NCBI GenBank assembly: GCA_000154345.1
Contig: DS480348.1
Span: 310,001 to 374,000, forward strand
Reading direction: 5' to 3'
Source of the DNA: [Clostridium] leptum DSM 753
Lineage (GTDB): Bacteria; Bacillota; Clostridia; Oscillospirales; Acutalibacteraceae
Length of the DNA: 64,000 bases
A program made the translations under genes and the position numbers. Below are positions 37,017-45,589 of the stretch, in pieces. Every line of letters starts with the position of its first letter. The first letter of the stretch is position 1. The notes under the pieces are model-generated. The model was not told the origin of the DNA and searched no databases. It saw nothing but the letters and a program-made list of their open reading frames with translations.

Positions 37017-38965
37017 CGGATTTTGCTCCCGGCGGGAATCTCGTCCACAAAAATCACCTTTACGTCACCGCCGGCGCAGTCGGCGGCTAAAATCATGCCG
37101 CAGCTCTCCACACCGCACAGCACGGCGGGCTTTAGATTGGCTACCAAAACAACGTGCCGGCCCACCAACTGGTCAGGAGTATAATATTTCGCGATGCCGG
37201 AAGCCACGACCCGCTGGCCCTGACCGTCGTTCAGGGTCAGCTTCAGAAGCTTTTTCGCTCTTTTGACCGGCTCACAGGCTATGATTTCCGCCACCCGCAG
37301 CTCAACCTTGGCGAAATCATCGATGCCGATCATAGCTACGCCCTCGACAGGCTGCTCCCGCTTCGGCGCCTCCGCCTTTTTCTCAGCCGGCTTCTGAATC
37401 AGGATCTCATCCAGCTCGGCAATTTCCTTGGCTACGTCGATCCGCGGAAACAGGGTTTCGCCCTTGCTGACGACAGCGTCAGCGGGAAGCAGGCCCCACT
37501 GATCGGCGCTGTCCCAATTGCAGACGTCAGCGCCGGCGCCGATCTGAGCTTGAATTTTAGGCGCTGTTTCCGGCATGAAGGGAGTGATCAAAATAGAGAC
37601 GATCCGCAGGCACTCGCACAGGTTGTACAACACCGCCGCTAAGCGAGGCGCCTTATCCGGAGCCTTGCCTAAGGCCCAGGGCATAGTCTCGTCGATATAT
37701 TTGTTGGAGCGGGCGATCAGCTTCCATACCTCCGCCAGAGCGTTGGAAAATTGGAAGCCGTCCATGCTTTCCTCATAGCGCCCGCGCAGGGAGGTTGCCA
37801 TAGCCACCAGGTCTTGATCCAGATCCTCGGCCTGACGCTGGGCGGGAATGGAGCCGCCGAAATATTTCTGCACCATAGCGGTAGTCCGGGAAAGCAGATT
37901 GCCCAGATCATTGGCCAGGTCGTAATTGATGCGGTTGATTAAGGCTTCGTTGGTGAAAAGGCCGTCGGCGCCGAAGGGAATCTCCCGCAGAAGGAAATAT
38001 CGGATGGCGTCCACGCCGTAGCGGTCGCAGAGGATCACCGGGTCTACCACATTGCCCTTGGACTTGGACATCTTGCTGCCGTCTCCGAACAGGAGCCAGC
38101 CGTGGCCGTAGACCTGCTTGGGCAAGGGAAGATCCAAAGCCATCAGGATCGCGGGCCAAATAATGGTGTGGAACCGTACGATCTCCTTGCCGATGAAATG
38201 GACATCCGCCGGCCAGTATTTCCGGTAATCGGAGTCGTCGCCGGAGCCGTAGCCCATGGCGGTGATGTAGTTGGTCAGAGCGTCCAGCCAAACGTAAACC
38301 ACATGCTTGGGGTCAAAATCCACCGGAATCCCCCAGGTGAAGCTGGTTCTGGATACACACAGGTCATCCAGGCCGTTTTTGATAAACTGAATCATCTCGT
38401 TTTTCCGGCTCTCCGGCTGGATAAAGTCCGGCTGATCCTCGTAAAGCTTCAGCAGCCTGTCGGCATAGTTTCCCAGCTTAAAGAAATAGGCTTCCTCCTC
38501 GGCCCACTTTACCTCACGGCCGCAGTCGGGGCATTTGCCGTCCTTCAGCTGGGTTTCCGTCCAAAAGGACTCGCAAGGGGTGCAGTACCAGCCCTCATAT
38601 TTGCCCTTGTAGATTTCACCCCGGTCATAAAGCTCTTTGAAAATTTTCTGCACCGCTTTTACATGGTAATCGTCGGTGGTGCGGATAAACCGGTCGTTGC
38701 TGATATTTAGAAGCTTCCAAAGCTCCTGAAAGCCGGCTACGATCTCGTCCACATACTCCTTGGGCGTGACCCCGGCCTTGGCGGCGTTCAGCTCGATTTT
38801 TTGGCCATGCTCGTCGGTGCCGGTAAGGAACATGACGTCATAGCCTTGCATTCTCTTGTATCTGGCAATCGCATCGGTAGCCACCGTGCAGTAGCTGTGG
38901 CCGATATGGGCTTTTCCCGAAGGATAATAAATCGGCGTGGTAATATAAAAGGTCTTTTGATCCAT
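37013..38965 (-). CDS. metG: Methionyl-tRNA synthetase
   Basis: Class I synthetase charging initiator and elongator tRNA-Met, 650 residues. HIGH is at 20-23, and the zinc-knob cysteines lie in CTPCES and CPDCGR. KMSKS is at 298-302. A C-terminal EMAP-II-like tRNA-binding domain starts around residue 550 (DFAKVELRVAEI). ATG 38965 follows GGGGAGG. A longer in-frame start at 39031 lies at the promoter and is rejected. It heads the metG-tatD-radical SAM operon. The leader is too short for a T-box. Confidence 0.97.
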   Translation of the reverse strand: MDQKTFYITTPIYYPSGKAHIGHSYCTVATDAIARYKRMQGYDVMFLTGTDEHGQKIELNAAKAGVTPKEYVDEIVAGFQELWKLLNISNDRFIRTTDDYHVKAVQKIFKELYDRGEIYKGKYEGWYCTPCESFWTETQLKDGKCPDCGREVKWAEEEAYFFKLGNYADRLLKLYEDQPDFIQPESRKNEMIQFIKNGLDDLCVSRTSFTWGIPVDFDPKHVVYVWLDALTNYITAMGYGSGDDSDYRKYWPADVHFIGKEIVRFHTIIWPAILMALDLPLPKQVYGHGWLLFGDGSKMSKSKGNVVDPVILCDRYGVDAIRYFLLREIPFGADGLFTNEALINRINYDLANDLGNLLSRTTAMVQKYFGGSIPAQRQAEDLDQDLVAMATSLRGRYEESMDGFQFSNALAEVWKLIARSNKYIDETMPWALGKAPDKAPRLAAVLYNLCECLRIVSILITPFMPETAPKIQAQIGAGADVCNWDSADQWGLLPADAVVSKGETLFPRIDVAKEIAELDEILIQKPAEKKAEAPKREQPVEGVAMIGIDDFAKVELRVAEIIACEPVKRAKKLLKLTLNDGQGQRVVASGIAKYYTPDQLVGRHVVLVANLKPAVLCGVESCGMILAADCAGGDVKVIFVDEIPAGSKIR

Positions 38966-38999
38966 GGTAAAATTACCTCCCCAAAAATCATATAAAGTT

Positions 39000-39027
39000 A
39001 TTATACCATTTTCAAAGCAAAATTCAA
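39000..39027 (-). promoter_or_regulatory. metG promoter
   Basis: Minus strand TTGAAT (39022-39027), 16 bp, TATAAT (39000-39005). Confidence 0.75.
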
Positions 39028-39077
39028 CCAAAACCCCCGGCGATCCGAAGAAAACAGATGATTTTCACACTTTTTTC

Positions 39078-39086
39078 TGCTATAAT
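39078..39086 (+). promoter_or_regulatory. Extended -10 promoter of the DUF3048 gene
   Basis: TGCTATAAT (TATAAT 39081-39086) is an extended -10 with a poor -35. It lies about 175 bp before the DUF3048 start and points away from metG. Confidence 0.5.
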
Positions 39087-39262
39087 ATAACAGTATGAAA
39101 TAAGCGTTTGAAAGTGATTTCAGGCTGGCCCTGCGCTTTTGAGAGCGGAACGAAAGGTACGGATCAGCCCAGAAGCGGCTTTCCTTATGCTCACCCCCGC
39201 CGTTAAAGGCCTGGATTTTTCCGGAAAGATAGGGCGAGTGAAAAATTAAAAGGATGGATAAA

Positions 39263-40369
39263 ATGAAAAGAGGTACGAAAGCGGCTTGCAGCGCGGCGCT
39301 GGTGGCGGTGATGCTGGCCGGCGGCTGCCTGCTCCAAGCATGCAGCCAGCAAAGCGCCCCAGCGGACCTTCCGAAAACAGAGTCCCGGACTGCCAGCCGG
39401 GAAGAGGCTTCCAGTGCCGGCGCAGTTCCCGAGAAGGGAGAGCCGGAGGAACCGGCCTTAAAGGGAATAAACGATCTGACGGGGATGCCCATGGATGAGG
39501 CAAAGGAAAATAACCGTCCCTTGGCGGTGATGATCAATAATATCGATATCGCCCAGCCGCTCATGGGAGTGTCCCAATCCGACGTAATGTACGAATGTCT
39601 GGCGGAGGGCGGAATCACCAGGATTATGGCCTGCTTTAAGGACCCCTCGGGGGTTGCGGAAATCGGCAGCGTCCGCAGCGCCAGGCTCTATTATATTCGG
39701 ATCGCCCAGGGCATGGATGCGGTTTATATGCATTCCGGCGGCAGTGAGGACGCCTATGCCTTGCTGGGCAGCGGGGTCATCGACGAGTTTGACCTGGATA
39801 CGGATATGATGTGGCGGGACGAATGGAGACGGGAAAACCTGGGTTACGAGCACAGCGTTCTAACCTCCGGAGAGCTGCTGGAAAACGGGATCGCCAGCCG
39901 CGGCGTTCGGAGAACCTATGAGGGCGCGTCCCCGGAAAGCCAGATGTTTTCCGAAACCGAATCCCAGGTACAGGCAGGCGGGAGGGCCCATTGGTTATGC
40001 GCTTCCTTCTCTTCCTACAAGGATACTGCCTTTACCTATGACGCCGGCTCGCAGGCCTATTTGGTAGGTCAGTTTGGAGAAGCCCAGATGGACGGCGCCT
40101 ATAACACCCAAGTTGCCCGGCAGAATGTGCTGGCTCTGTATATTCCCACCTACAGTCCGGACGGAGGCCTTTTGCAGCAGATGGACTTGATCGGAAGCGG
40201 GGACGGCTACTATATGAGCCGGGGAAAAATCATCCCTATTGCCTGGCATAAGGACAGCTACGATACGCCCTTTTACTATACCACGGAGGCAGGAGAAGCT
40301 TTGATTATGGCTCCTGGCAGCGTTTATGTCTGCTGTGTGCCCCTCAGCGGCTCCATTACCTTTGAATAG
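39263..40369 (+). CDS. DUF3048 lipoprotein (YerB-like)
   Basis: Predicted exported lipoprotein of 368 residues. The signal peptide has a lipobox-like LAGGC and a second LQAC a few residues on (Cys near 25 or 31). A short Glu/Ser-rich linker follows, then a DUF3048 domain with RPLAVMINNI, SDVMYECLAEGGITR and IGSVRSARLYY blocks typical of B. subtilis YerB. ATG 39263 is preferred to 39254 because AAAAGG then has an 8-nt spacing. Function is unknown in the family. A terminator follows. Confidence 0.88.
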   Translation: MKRGTKAACSAALVAVMLAGGCLLQACSQQSAPADLPKTESRTASREEASSAGAVPEKGEPEEPALKGINDLTGMPMDEAKENNRPLAVMINNIDIAQPLMGVSQSDVMYECLAEGGITRIMACFKDPSGVAEIGSVRSARLYYIRIAQGMDAVYMHSGGSEDAYALLGSGVIDEFDLDTDMMWRDEWRRENLGYEHSVLTSGELLENGIASRGVRRTYEGASPESQMFSETESQVQAGGRAHWLCASFSSYKDTAFTYDAGSQAYLVGQFGEAQMDGAYNTQVARQNVLALYIPTYSPDGGLLQQMDLIGSGDGYYMSRGKIIPIAWHKDSYDTPFYYTTEAGEALIMAPGSVYVCCVPLSGSITFE

Positions 40370-40404
40370 CCATGTGGGCTTCGATATCATGATTTTCAAT
40401 AGTA

Positions 40405-40444
40405 AAAAGAGCCTTTCCCCTTGAATCCGGGAAAGGCTCTTTTT
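40405..40444 (+). terminator. Terminator after the DUF3048 gene
   Basis: AAAAGAGCCTTTCCC (40405-40419) and GGGAAAGGCTCTTTT (40429-40443) form a perfect 15-bp stem ending in T. Confidence 0.93.
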
Positions 40445-40489
40445 GCCGCCTATAAGCTTAAGAAGCCGCCGTTTCCAGCGGGGCAGGCA

Positions 40490-40672
40490 AATAAATAAGC
40501 GGGGAGATGACAGTGTGGCAGAAGAAATCGAGCTATTCCATATTGATTAAAAGAATAGATAAGAGAAAATGTGCGGAATCAAAAATACGATAAGCTCTAA
40601 ACACAGGCGGCTTCCGGGATTACCAGCTGTAGGACGGGCGGTGCCGCGATATTTTTTGAGCCTCTCCTCAGG
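40490..40672 (+). repeat. Diverged intergenic repeat, copy 3
   Basis: Non-coding. Its 3' end (TTACCAGCTGTAGGACGGGC, then GATATTTTTTGAGCCTC) matches copy 2 at about 33640-33685. The more variable 5' part is A/G-rich, like copies 1 and 2. The remaining sequence up to the htrA start (40673-41119) holds no gene that I can support. Confidence 0.6.
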
Positions 40673-41119
40673 GGGCGGCCGTGCTAACCTCTATGGAGCG
40701 CTCAAGGCGCTGGCCTGCAAGTGGGTTTGATTCTGTGAAAGGCATTGCTTCCGCATAATTCTTTTGGATTGCGGCATAAAAATAAGCAGGGGGAACCGGC
40801 GTGGAACGAAGATGATATTGATAGCAGGCGCAGCATGCACGCTTTCTGAAGGACAGAGAAGAAAACTTCGATATACGGTGAACCGATGGGATGCGGAGAA
40901 TAGAAAAAGGGGCTGTAAGGACATGGTATCGGCTCTTGGGAAGCCGGGCTGCGGCGGGACGGAATAGAAATGTTATTAAATTGTGAAGCTGTTCACATTT
41001 TTTTACAGAAGCTTTTAAGCTTTATTCATTTGTCCATCAAAAAACTATCACTTTTCACGTTTATCATAAAGGCAAGATCAAAAAAGATCATTCAGCATAG
41101 ATTCAAGGAGGAAGTCAGT

Positions 41120-42640
41120 ATGAATAACTATAACCCATATGATCCGAATCAAAACCAAAGCTATGGGGATCCGCAGAATACAATAAACGGGCAGGGGACA
41201 GAATCTACCTACAGCCAGGGGGGCGGGCAGGAGCAAAACACCCAGCCGTATCACGGCCAGACGCAAGGGGATTCCACTTATCATTACTCCTATCAGTCTC
41301 CTTATCAAAACGTAGTAAATACCACGGCGACCCCGGTAACGGGAAGCGCCCCGGTGCCGCCCTCCAAAAAGAAGGAGAAGAAACCTCGCTACCTGAGCCG
41401 GAAAGCAGCCGCAGTCTTTATGGCGCTGGTGATCCTTGCGGCCGGAGGGCTTGGCGTAGGGGGAGGCATCCTGGGTTACCAGCTGGCCAAGGGCAGCGGC
41501 TCCGGCAGCGGCGTAAATATTACCACGGTGCAGCCCTCCAGCGGTGAGAACACAAACGCGGTCAATTATACCGGCGATTCCATGAGCGTCTCCGATGTTG
41601 CCGCTATGACGTCTCCCTCCGTAGTAGAGATTACCACAGAAGCGGTGACCACCGACATTTACATGCAGCAGTACGTCCAAACCGGCGCCGGCAGCGGCGT
41701 TATCATCAGCGAGGACGGCTATATCGTTACCAATAACCACGTTATCGACGGCGCGGAAAAGATCACCGTTACCACAAAGGACGGCACAGCCTATGAAGCA
41801 AAGCTGGTCGGTACCGATTCGGAAACCGACGTAGCCCTGCTGAAGGTAGAGGCCACAGGCCTGAAGGCAGTGGTAATGGGTAATTCCTCTGACCTACAGG
41901 TCGGCGATACGGCGGTAGTGATCGGGAATCCTTTAGGACAATTAGGCGGTACCGTTACCAGCGGCATCGTCAGCGCCCTGGATCGGGATATTACCTTAAA
42001 CGGCAACAGCATGTCTCTGCTGCAGACCAACGCGGCCATCAATCCCGGCAACTCCGGAGGCGGTATGTTTAACGATAAGGGAGAACTGGTGGGCATTGTG
42101 GTGGCCAAATCCGGCGGCACCACCTCTGACGGCACCACCATCGAGGGCTTAGGCTTTGCCATTCCGATTGATGATGTAAAGGAAGTGGTTCAGGAGCTTT
42201 CCACTAACGGCTATGTGACCGGAAGGCCCAGCCTGGGAGTAAACCTGGTGGATATCACCAACGAGCAAACGGCAATGATGTACCGGGTAAATCAGCTTGG
42301 CGTGTATGTGCTCAAGAGCACCAATGAAGCCAATAACCTACAGGCGGGCGACTGCATTGTTTCCGTGGATGGAACCGCCGTCAGCTCTGCCGACGAGGTA
42401 AAATCCATCATTCAAGACCACAAGGTGGGGGATACCTTATCCATTGTCATTATCCGGGAAGGCAAGACCATGACTGTGGAGGCTGCCTTGCAGGAAAATA
42501 AACCGGACACCTCGTCCAATGACGAAAACACTGCCGGCGGAAATAACGGCCAGGGCAGCGGCGGCCAGGATTCCCAGCAGACGCCTGAGGACTCTCAGGG
42601 AGGTTCCCTAAGGGATTGGCTGAATCAATTCGGATTTTAA
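41120..42640 (+). CDS. htrA: HtrA/DegP-family serine protease
   Basis: Membrane-anchored envelope-stress protease of 506 residues. The cytosolic N-terminal 90 residues are Asn/Gln/Tyr-rich and unstructured. A transmembrane helix lies at about 94-122. The trypsin-like domain has His207 (TNNHVIDG), Asp237 (SETDVALL) and Ser312 (NPGNSGGGM). One PDZ domain spans about 370-460, followed by a Gly/Gln/Asp-rich tail ending in RDWLNQFGF. ATG 41120 follows AAGGAGG. Bacillus homologues are induced by secretion stress; I see no clear CssR-type box here. Confidence 0.95.
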   Translation: MNNYNPYDPNQNQSYGDPQNTINGQGTESTYSQGGGQEQNTQPYHGQTQGDSTYHYSYQSPYQNVVNTTATPVTGSAPVPPSKKKEKKPRYLSRKAAAVFMALVILAAGGLGVGGGILGYQLAKGSGSGSGVNITTVQPSSGENTNAVNYTGDSMSVSDVAAMTSPSVVEITTEAVTTDIYMQQYVQTGAGSGVIISEDGYIVTNNHVIDGAEKITVTTKDGTAYEAKLVGTDSETDVALLKVEATGLKAVVMGNSSDLQVGDTAVVIGNPLGQLGGTVTSGIVSALDRDITLNGNSMSLLQTNAAINPGNSGGGMFNDKGELVGIVVAKSGGTTSDGTTIEGLGFAIPIDDVKEVVQELSTNGYVTGRPSLGVNLVDITNEQTAMMYRVNQLGVYVLKSTNEANNLQAGDCIVSVDGTAVSSADEVKSIIQDHKVGDTLSIVIIREGKTMTVEAALQENKPDTSSNDENTAGGNNGQGSGGQDSQQTPEDSQGGSLRDWLNQFGF

Positions 42641-42658
42641 AAAATAAATTTTTAAAGC

Positions 42659-42688
42659 AAACGGCGTGCCCCGAAGGGCACGCCGTTT
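42659..42688 (+). terminator. htrA terminator hairpin
   Basis: AAACGGCGTGCCC (42659-42671) and GGGCACGCCGTTT (42676-42688) form a perfect 13-bp stem with a CGAA loop, but few T follow. Confidence 0.8.
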
Positions 42689-42877
42689 GTGATAGCGTGG
42701 GAGGCGGATAGGCCAAAAGATAAAATTTTTCCATTTTTTACAATCCATAAGCCAAGGGAAACAAGGCATACTAAGCTTGGACAGAAAAGCTCTAATGCAT
42801 AAGGACCGGAATCTAGATAGGCCCTTCGCAATGGAGAAAAGCGACTGTCCTTCGAAATAAAGATTGAGGTGAAACGA

Positions 42878-43054
42878 ATGGATCATTGTAAGGCAAATGA
42901 AAGCATCCGCTGTAGCGTTGTGCAGTGTAAGAACCATTGCGACACTAAGGATTACTGCGCTCTGGAAAGCATTACCGTAGGCACCCACGAGGCGAACCCC
43001 ACTGTCTGCCAGTGCACCGACTGCGAGTCCTTCCAGCCCAAGCAGTGCCGCTGA
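42878..43054 (+). CDS. DUF1540 cysteine-rich small protein
   Basis: A 58-residue protein with eight cysteines in the DUF1540 arrangement (RCSVVQCKNHC, DYCAL, CQCTDCESF). It probably binds a metal, most likely zinc. ATG 42878 is preceded by GAGGTG. DUF1540 proteins are frequent in clostridia and often linked to sporulation, but this is family knowledge and no sporulation promoter could be read here. It is closed by a strong terminator. Confidence 0.88.
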   Translation: MDHCKANESIRCSVVQCKNHCDTKDYCALESITVGTHEANPTVCQCTDCESFQPKQCR

Positions 43055-43156
43055 CACAGGCGCAGAGCCAGCCTGTAAGATTTACCGGAAACCGTTAAAA
43101 TTTTTCGCGGACTGCGATCAACCAACAATCCTTCCTAAAGAAAAAACTTCGACAAA

Positions 43157-43198
43157 AAGGAAACAGCCGCCAATTTTAAGATTGGCGGCTGTTTCCTT
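43157..43198 (+). terminator. Terminator after the DUF1540 gene
   Basis: An 18-bp perfect stem (43157-43174 with 43181-43198). Its last bases form the -35 of the next promoter. Confidence 0.9.
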
Positions 43199-43225
43199 GA
43201 AACCGGGGTTGTTTTTTGTTATAAT
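43197..43225 (+). promoter_or_regulatory. Promoter of the DHHW lipoprotein gene
   Basis: TTGAAA (43197-43202), 17 bp, TATAAT (43220-43225). The -35 starts within the terminator stem of the preceding gene. Confidence 0.75.
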
Positions 43226-43316
43226 ACAGATACTTTGATCTCCTGTTTAGAAAAAATTTTGCGGAGAATAAAAAGGGCGTTCAAAAGTATTGTGGGAAAG
43301 AAAGAGGGCAAAGACC

Positions 43317-44465
43317 GTGGAAATAAAAAAGCGTGAAAAAAAGGTTGGTAGCTTTGCGAAAAAAGGGATGGCGCCAGTGCTGGCGGCGCTAATGCTTTTG
43401 GCGGCAGGCTGCTCCTCAAACTCTGGAGAGGCGTCAACCGCGCCAGCCTCTGAAGCACCGCCGTCTCAGGCGGAAGCCAGCTCTCAGGAGGAAGCGCCCT
43501 CTCAAGAGCCGGAAAGCTCCGAGGCTGCCTCCAGCGAGGTGCAGTCGATTCCTGAGATCCCCGAAGATCCTGCTGCGGAGCCTTATTTGAATGAAGGGAT
43601 CGTTATGTATGGCAAGATGGCTTTGGAGGCATTTTACGACTGTCAGGAGCAGGCGGCTGATTACGCTGAAGTAATTTCCACCATCAAGCGGGCCGTACCT
43701 AGCGCTGAGGTTTACAACATCGTGGTGCCCACCCATGTGGAGTTTGCCTTGCCGGAGAAATACAAGGCGGACTTTTCCGTATCGGAACGCCCGACATTGG
43801 ATGCGGTTTACAACAATTACAGCGCCGAGGTAAAGGGCGTTGATGTTTATGATGCTTTGTCCCTGCACAAGCTGGAGTACTTATATTTTAATACGGATCA
43901 TCACTGGACCGGCCTGGGGGCGTATTACGCCTATACCAAGTTTGCCGAGGAGGCGGGCTTTACCCCTGTCGCTCAGGAGGATATGGAGAAAAAATCCATT
44001 CCCGGTTTGCTGGGGCTGCTGTACGATATCACCCAGGAGCCGGTTTTGGAGCAGAATCCGGACTCGGTGGAATACTTCATCATCCCCGGTGATTATGAGT
44101 GCCAAGTGATGTATCAGGGCTCCGACGAGTGGCTGGAAACCAGTATGCTGGCGGAATACGCTGAGGGGGCCAACGCCTACGGCGTATTCTTGGGCGGGGA
44201 TAACAAGCTGTTTAAAATTCAGAACCAGGATCCCACGATGAAGAATGGCAAGAAGATCGCTGTCCTTAAGGAATCCTTTGGCAATGCTTTCGTTCCCTTT
44301 TTATCCCCTCATTACAGTGAGGTCCATGTCCTTGATATGCGGTATTGGGAAGGAAATTTAGCGAGCTACGCGGCGGAAAACGGAATTGACGAGATTTTAA
44401 TCATGAACAATATCAAGTCGGCCTGCAACTATACGTTCCATGATTATCTGCTGGCCATGACCTGA
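43317..44465 (+). CDS. DHHW-motif lipoprotein
   Basis: Exported lipoprotein of 382 residues. The signal peptide ends in the lipobox LAAGC (Cys near 33). A Ser/Glu/Ala-rich linker (about 36-85) follows, then a domain with the NTDHHWTGLGAYYAY motif that defines DHHW proteins, relatives of AlgX/AlgJ SGNH-type acetyltransferases. DHHW proteins usually accompany an MBOAT acyltransferase in cell-surface polysaccharide O-acetylation, but no MBOAT gene is here. GTG 43317 is chosen because AGAGGG lies 8 nt upstream. AzlC begins 43 bp later, so co-transcription is possible. Confidence 0.85.
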   Translation: MEIKKREKKVGSFAKKGMAPVLAALMLLAAGCSSNSGEASTAPASEAPPSQAEASSQEEAPSQEPESSEAASSEVQSIPEIPEDPAAEPYLNEGIVMYGKMALEAFYDCQEQAADYAEVISTIKRAVPSAEVYNIVVPTHVEFALPEKYKADFSVSERPTLDAVYNNYSAEVKGVDVYDALSLHKLEYLYFNTDHHWTGLGAYYAYTKFAEEAGFTPVAQEDMEKKSIPGLLGLLYDITQEPVLEQNPDSVEYFIIPGDYECQVMYQGSDEWLETSMLAEYAEGANAYGVFLGGDNKLFKIQNQDPTMKNGKKIAVLKESFGNAFVPFLSPHYSEVHVLDMRYWEGNLASYAAENGIDEILIMNNIKSACNYTFHDYLLAMT

Positions 44466-44508
44466 CCCTTGCTTTCCCTCAAGGCTATGATATAGGAGCG
44501 TGTAAAAT

Positions 44509-45249
44509 TTGTCGCAGCAAAAAGTGGAGAGCCCGCTGTTTCAGCAAGGGCTTAAGGATGGCTTGCCCATTTGCCTTGGCTATATTTCCGTAGCCTTTAC
44601 CTTTGGCATGATGGCCACAGAGGGCGGCCTGGCGCCTTGGTCGTCACTGCTGATTTCCATGACCAATCTGACCTCGGCGGGACAGTTTGCCGGTACCGCC
44701 CTGATTTTGTCCGGCGGCACCCTGCTGGAGATCGCCGTCACAACCTTTGTAATCAATATCCGCTATATGCTTATGTCGCTGTCCTTGTCGCAAAAGCTGG
44801 ATCCCGATATGAAAATGGCGGAGCGGCTGATTCTGTCTTTCGGCGTCACCGACGAGGTGTTTGCTGTGGCAATACGGCAGAGAAAGGAGCTGACCGCCCG
44901 CTATCTGGCGGGGCTGATCCTGACCCCTTACGCGGGCTGGGCCCTCGGCACAGTGCTGGGCGCCACGGCTACCGGGGTTTTACCCCTTTCCGTGAGAAGC
45001 GCCCTGGGGATCGCCATCTACGGGATGTTTATCGCCATCATTATTCCCCCGAGCCGGGAGGCGAAGCCCGTAGCGGTCACCGTGGTGCTGGCGGCGGCCC
45101 TAAGCTGTTTGTTTTATTACATACCCGGCCTGAATCAAATTTCCAGCGGGTGGGTCATCATTATCTGCGCGGTTATCGCGGCGGGGATTATGGCGCTGCG
45201 CTTTCCTGTGGATGAGGAAACGCCTCCCGAAGAAAAGGAGGCGGCCTGA
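44509..45249 (+). CDS. azlC: Branched-chain amino acid exporter large subunit AzlC
   Basis: Integral membrane protein of 246 residues with seven or so helices. The typical start FQQGLKDGLPICLGYISVAFTFGMMA and SLLISMTNLTSAGQFAG are seen. With AzlD it forms an exporter for branched-chain amino acids and some analogues. TTG 44509 is the start, with AGGAG upstream. Its stop and the azlD ATG overlap (TGATG), so the subunits are coupled. Confidence 0.93.
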   Translation: MSQQKVESPLFQQGLKDGLPICLGYISVAFTFGMMATEGGLAPWSSLLISMTNLTSAGQFAGTALILSGGTLLEIAVTTFVINIRYMLMSLSLSQKLDPDMKMAERLILSFGVTDEVFAVAIRQRKELTARYLAGLILTPYAGWALGTVLGATATGVLPLSVRSALGIAIYGMFIAIIIPPSREAKPVAVTVVLAAALSCLFYYIPGLNQISSGWVIIICAVIAAGIMALRFPVDEETPPEEKEAA

Positions 45250-45587
45250 TGAATTACGGTATGGTGCTGGCGGCTACGGCGGTAATGGCCTTGGTTACCT
45301 ATCTGCCCCGCATGCTGCCGATGGCGGTAATTAAGCGCAAAATTCAAAACCGGTTTATCCGGTCCTTTTTAACCTACGTTCCCTATGCGGTACTGAGTGC
45401 CATGACGTTTCCGGCGATCCTTTATTCCACCTCGGACAACCTCGCGGTTGGGGTCCCCTCTGCGGCGGCAGGCTTGCTGGTAGCACTGGTTCTAGCCTAT
45501 CACAACCGGGGGCTTTTAACGGTGGCTTTGGCTTCTTCGGCCGCAGTGTTTATCGTACAGCAAGCCTTGCTGTGGTTAGGATGGTAG
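45249..45587 (+). CDS. azlD: Branched-chain amino acid exporter small subunit AzlD
   Basis: A 112-residue membrane protein with four hydrophobic segments. The YLPRMLPMAVIKRKIQNRFIRSFLTYVPYAVL block is typical of AzlD. It overlaps azlC by one base and ends 2 bp before the methyltransferase start, so all three genes are probably one transcript. Confidence 0.92.
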   Translation: MNYGMVLAATAVMALVTYLPRMLPMAVIKRKIQNRFIRSFLTYVPYAVLSAMTFPAILYSTSDNLAVGVPSAAAGLLVALVLAYHNRGLLTVALASSAAVFIVQQALLWLGW

Positions 45588-45589
45588 TG

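Noticed and set aside
40764..40967. 67-residue plus-strand ORF before htrA
   Set aside because: No RBS and no recognisable features. A competing minus-strand ORF is equally weak.
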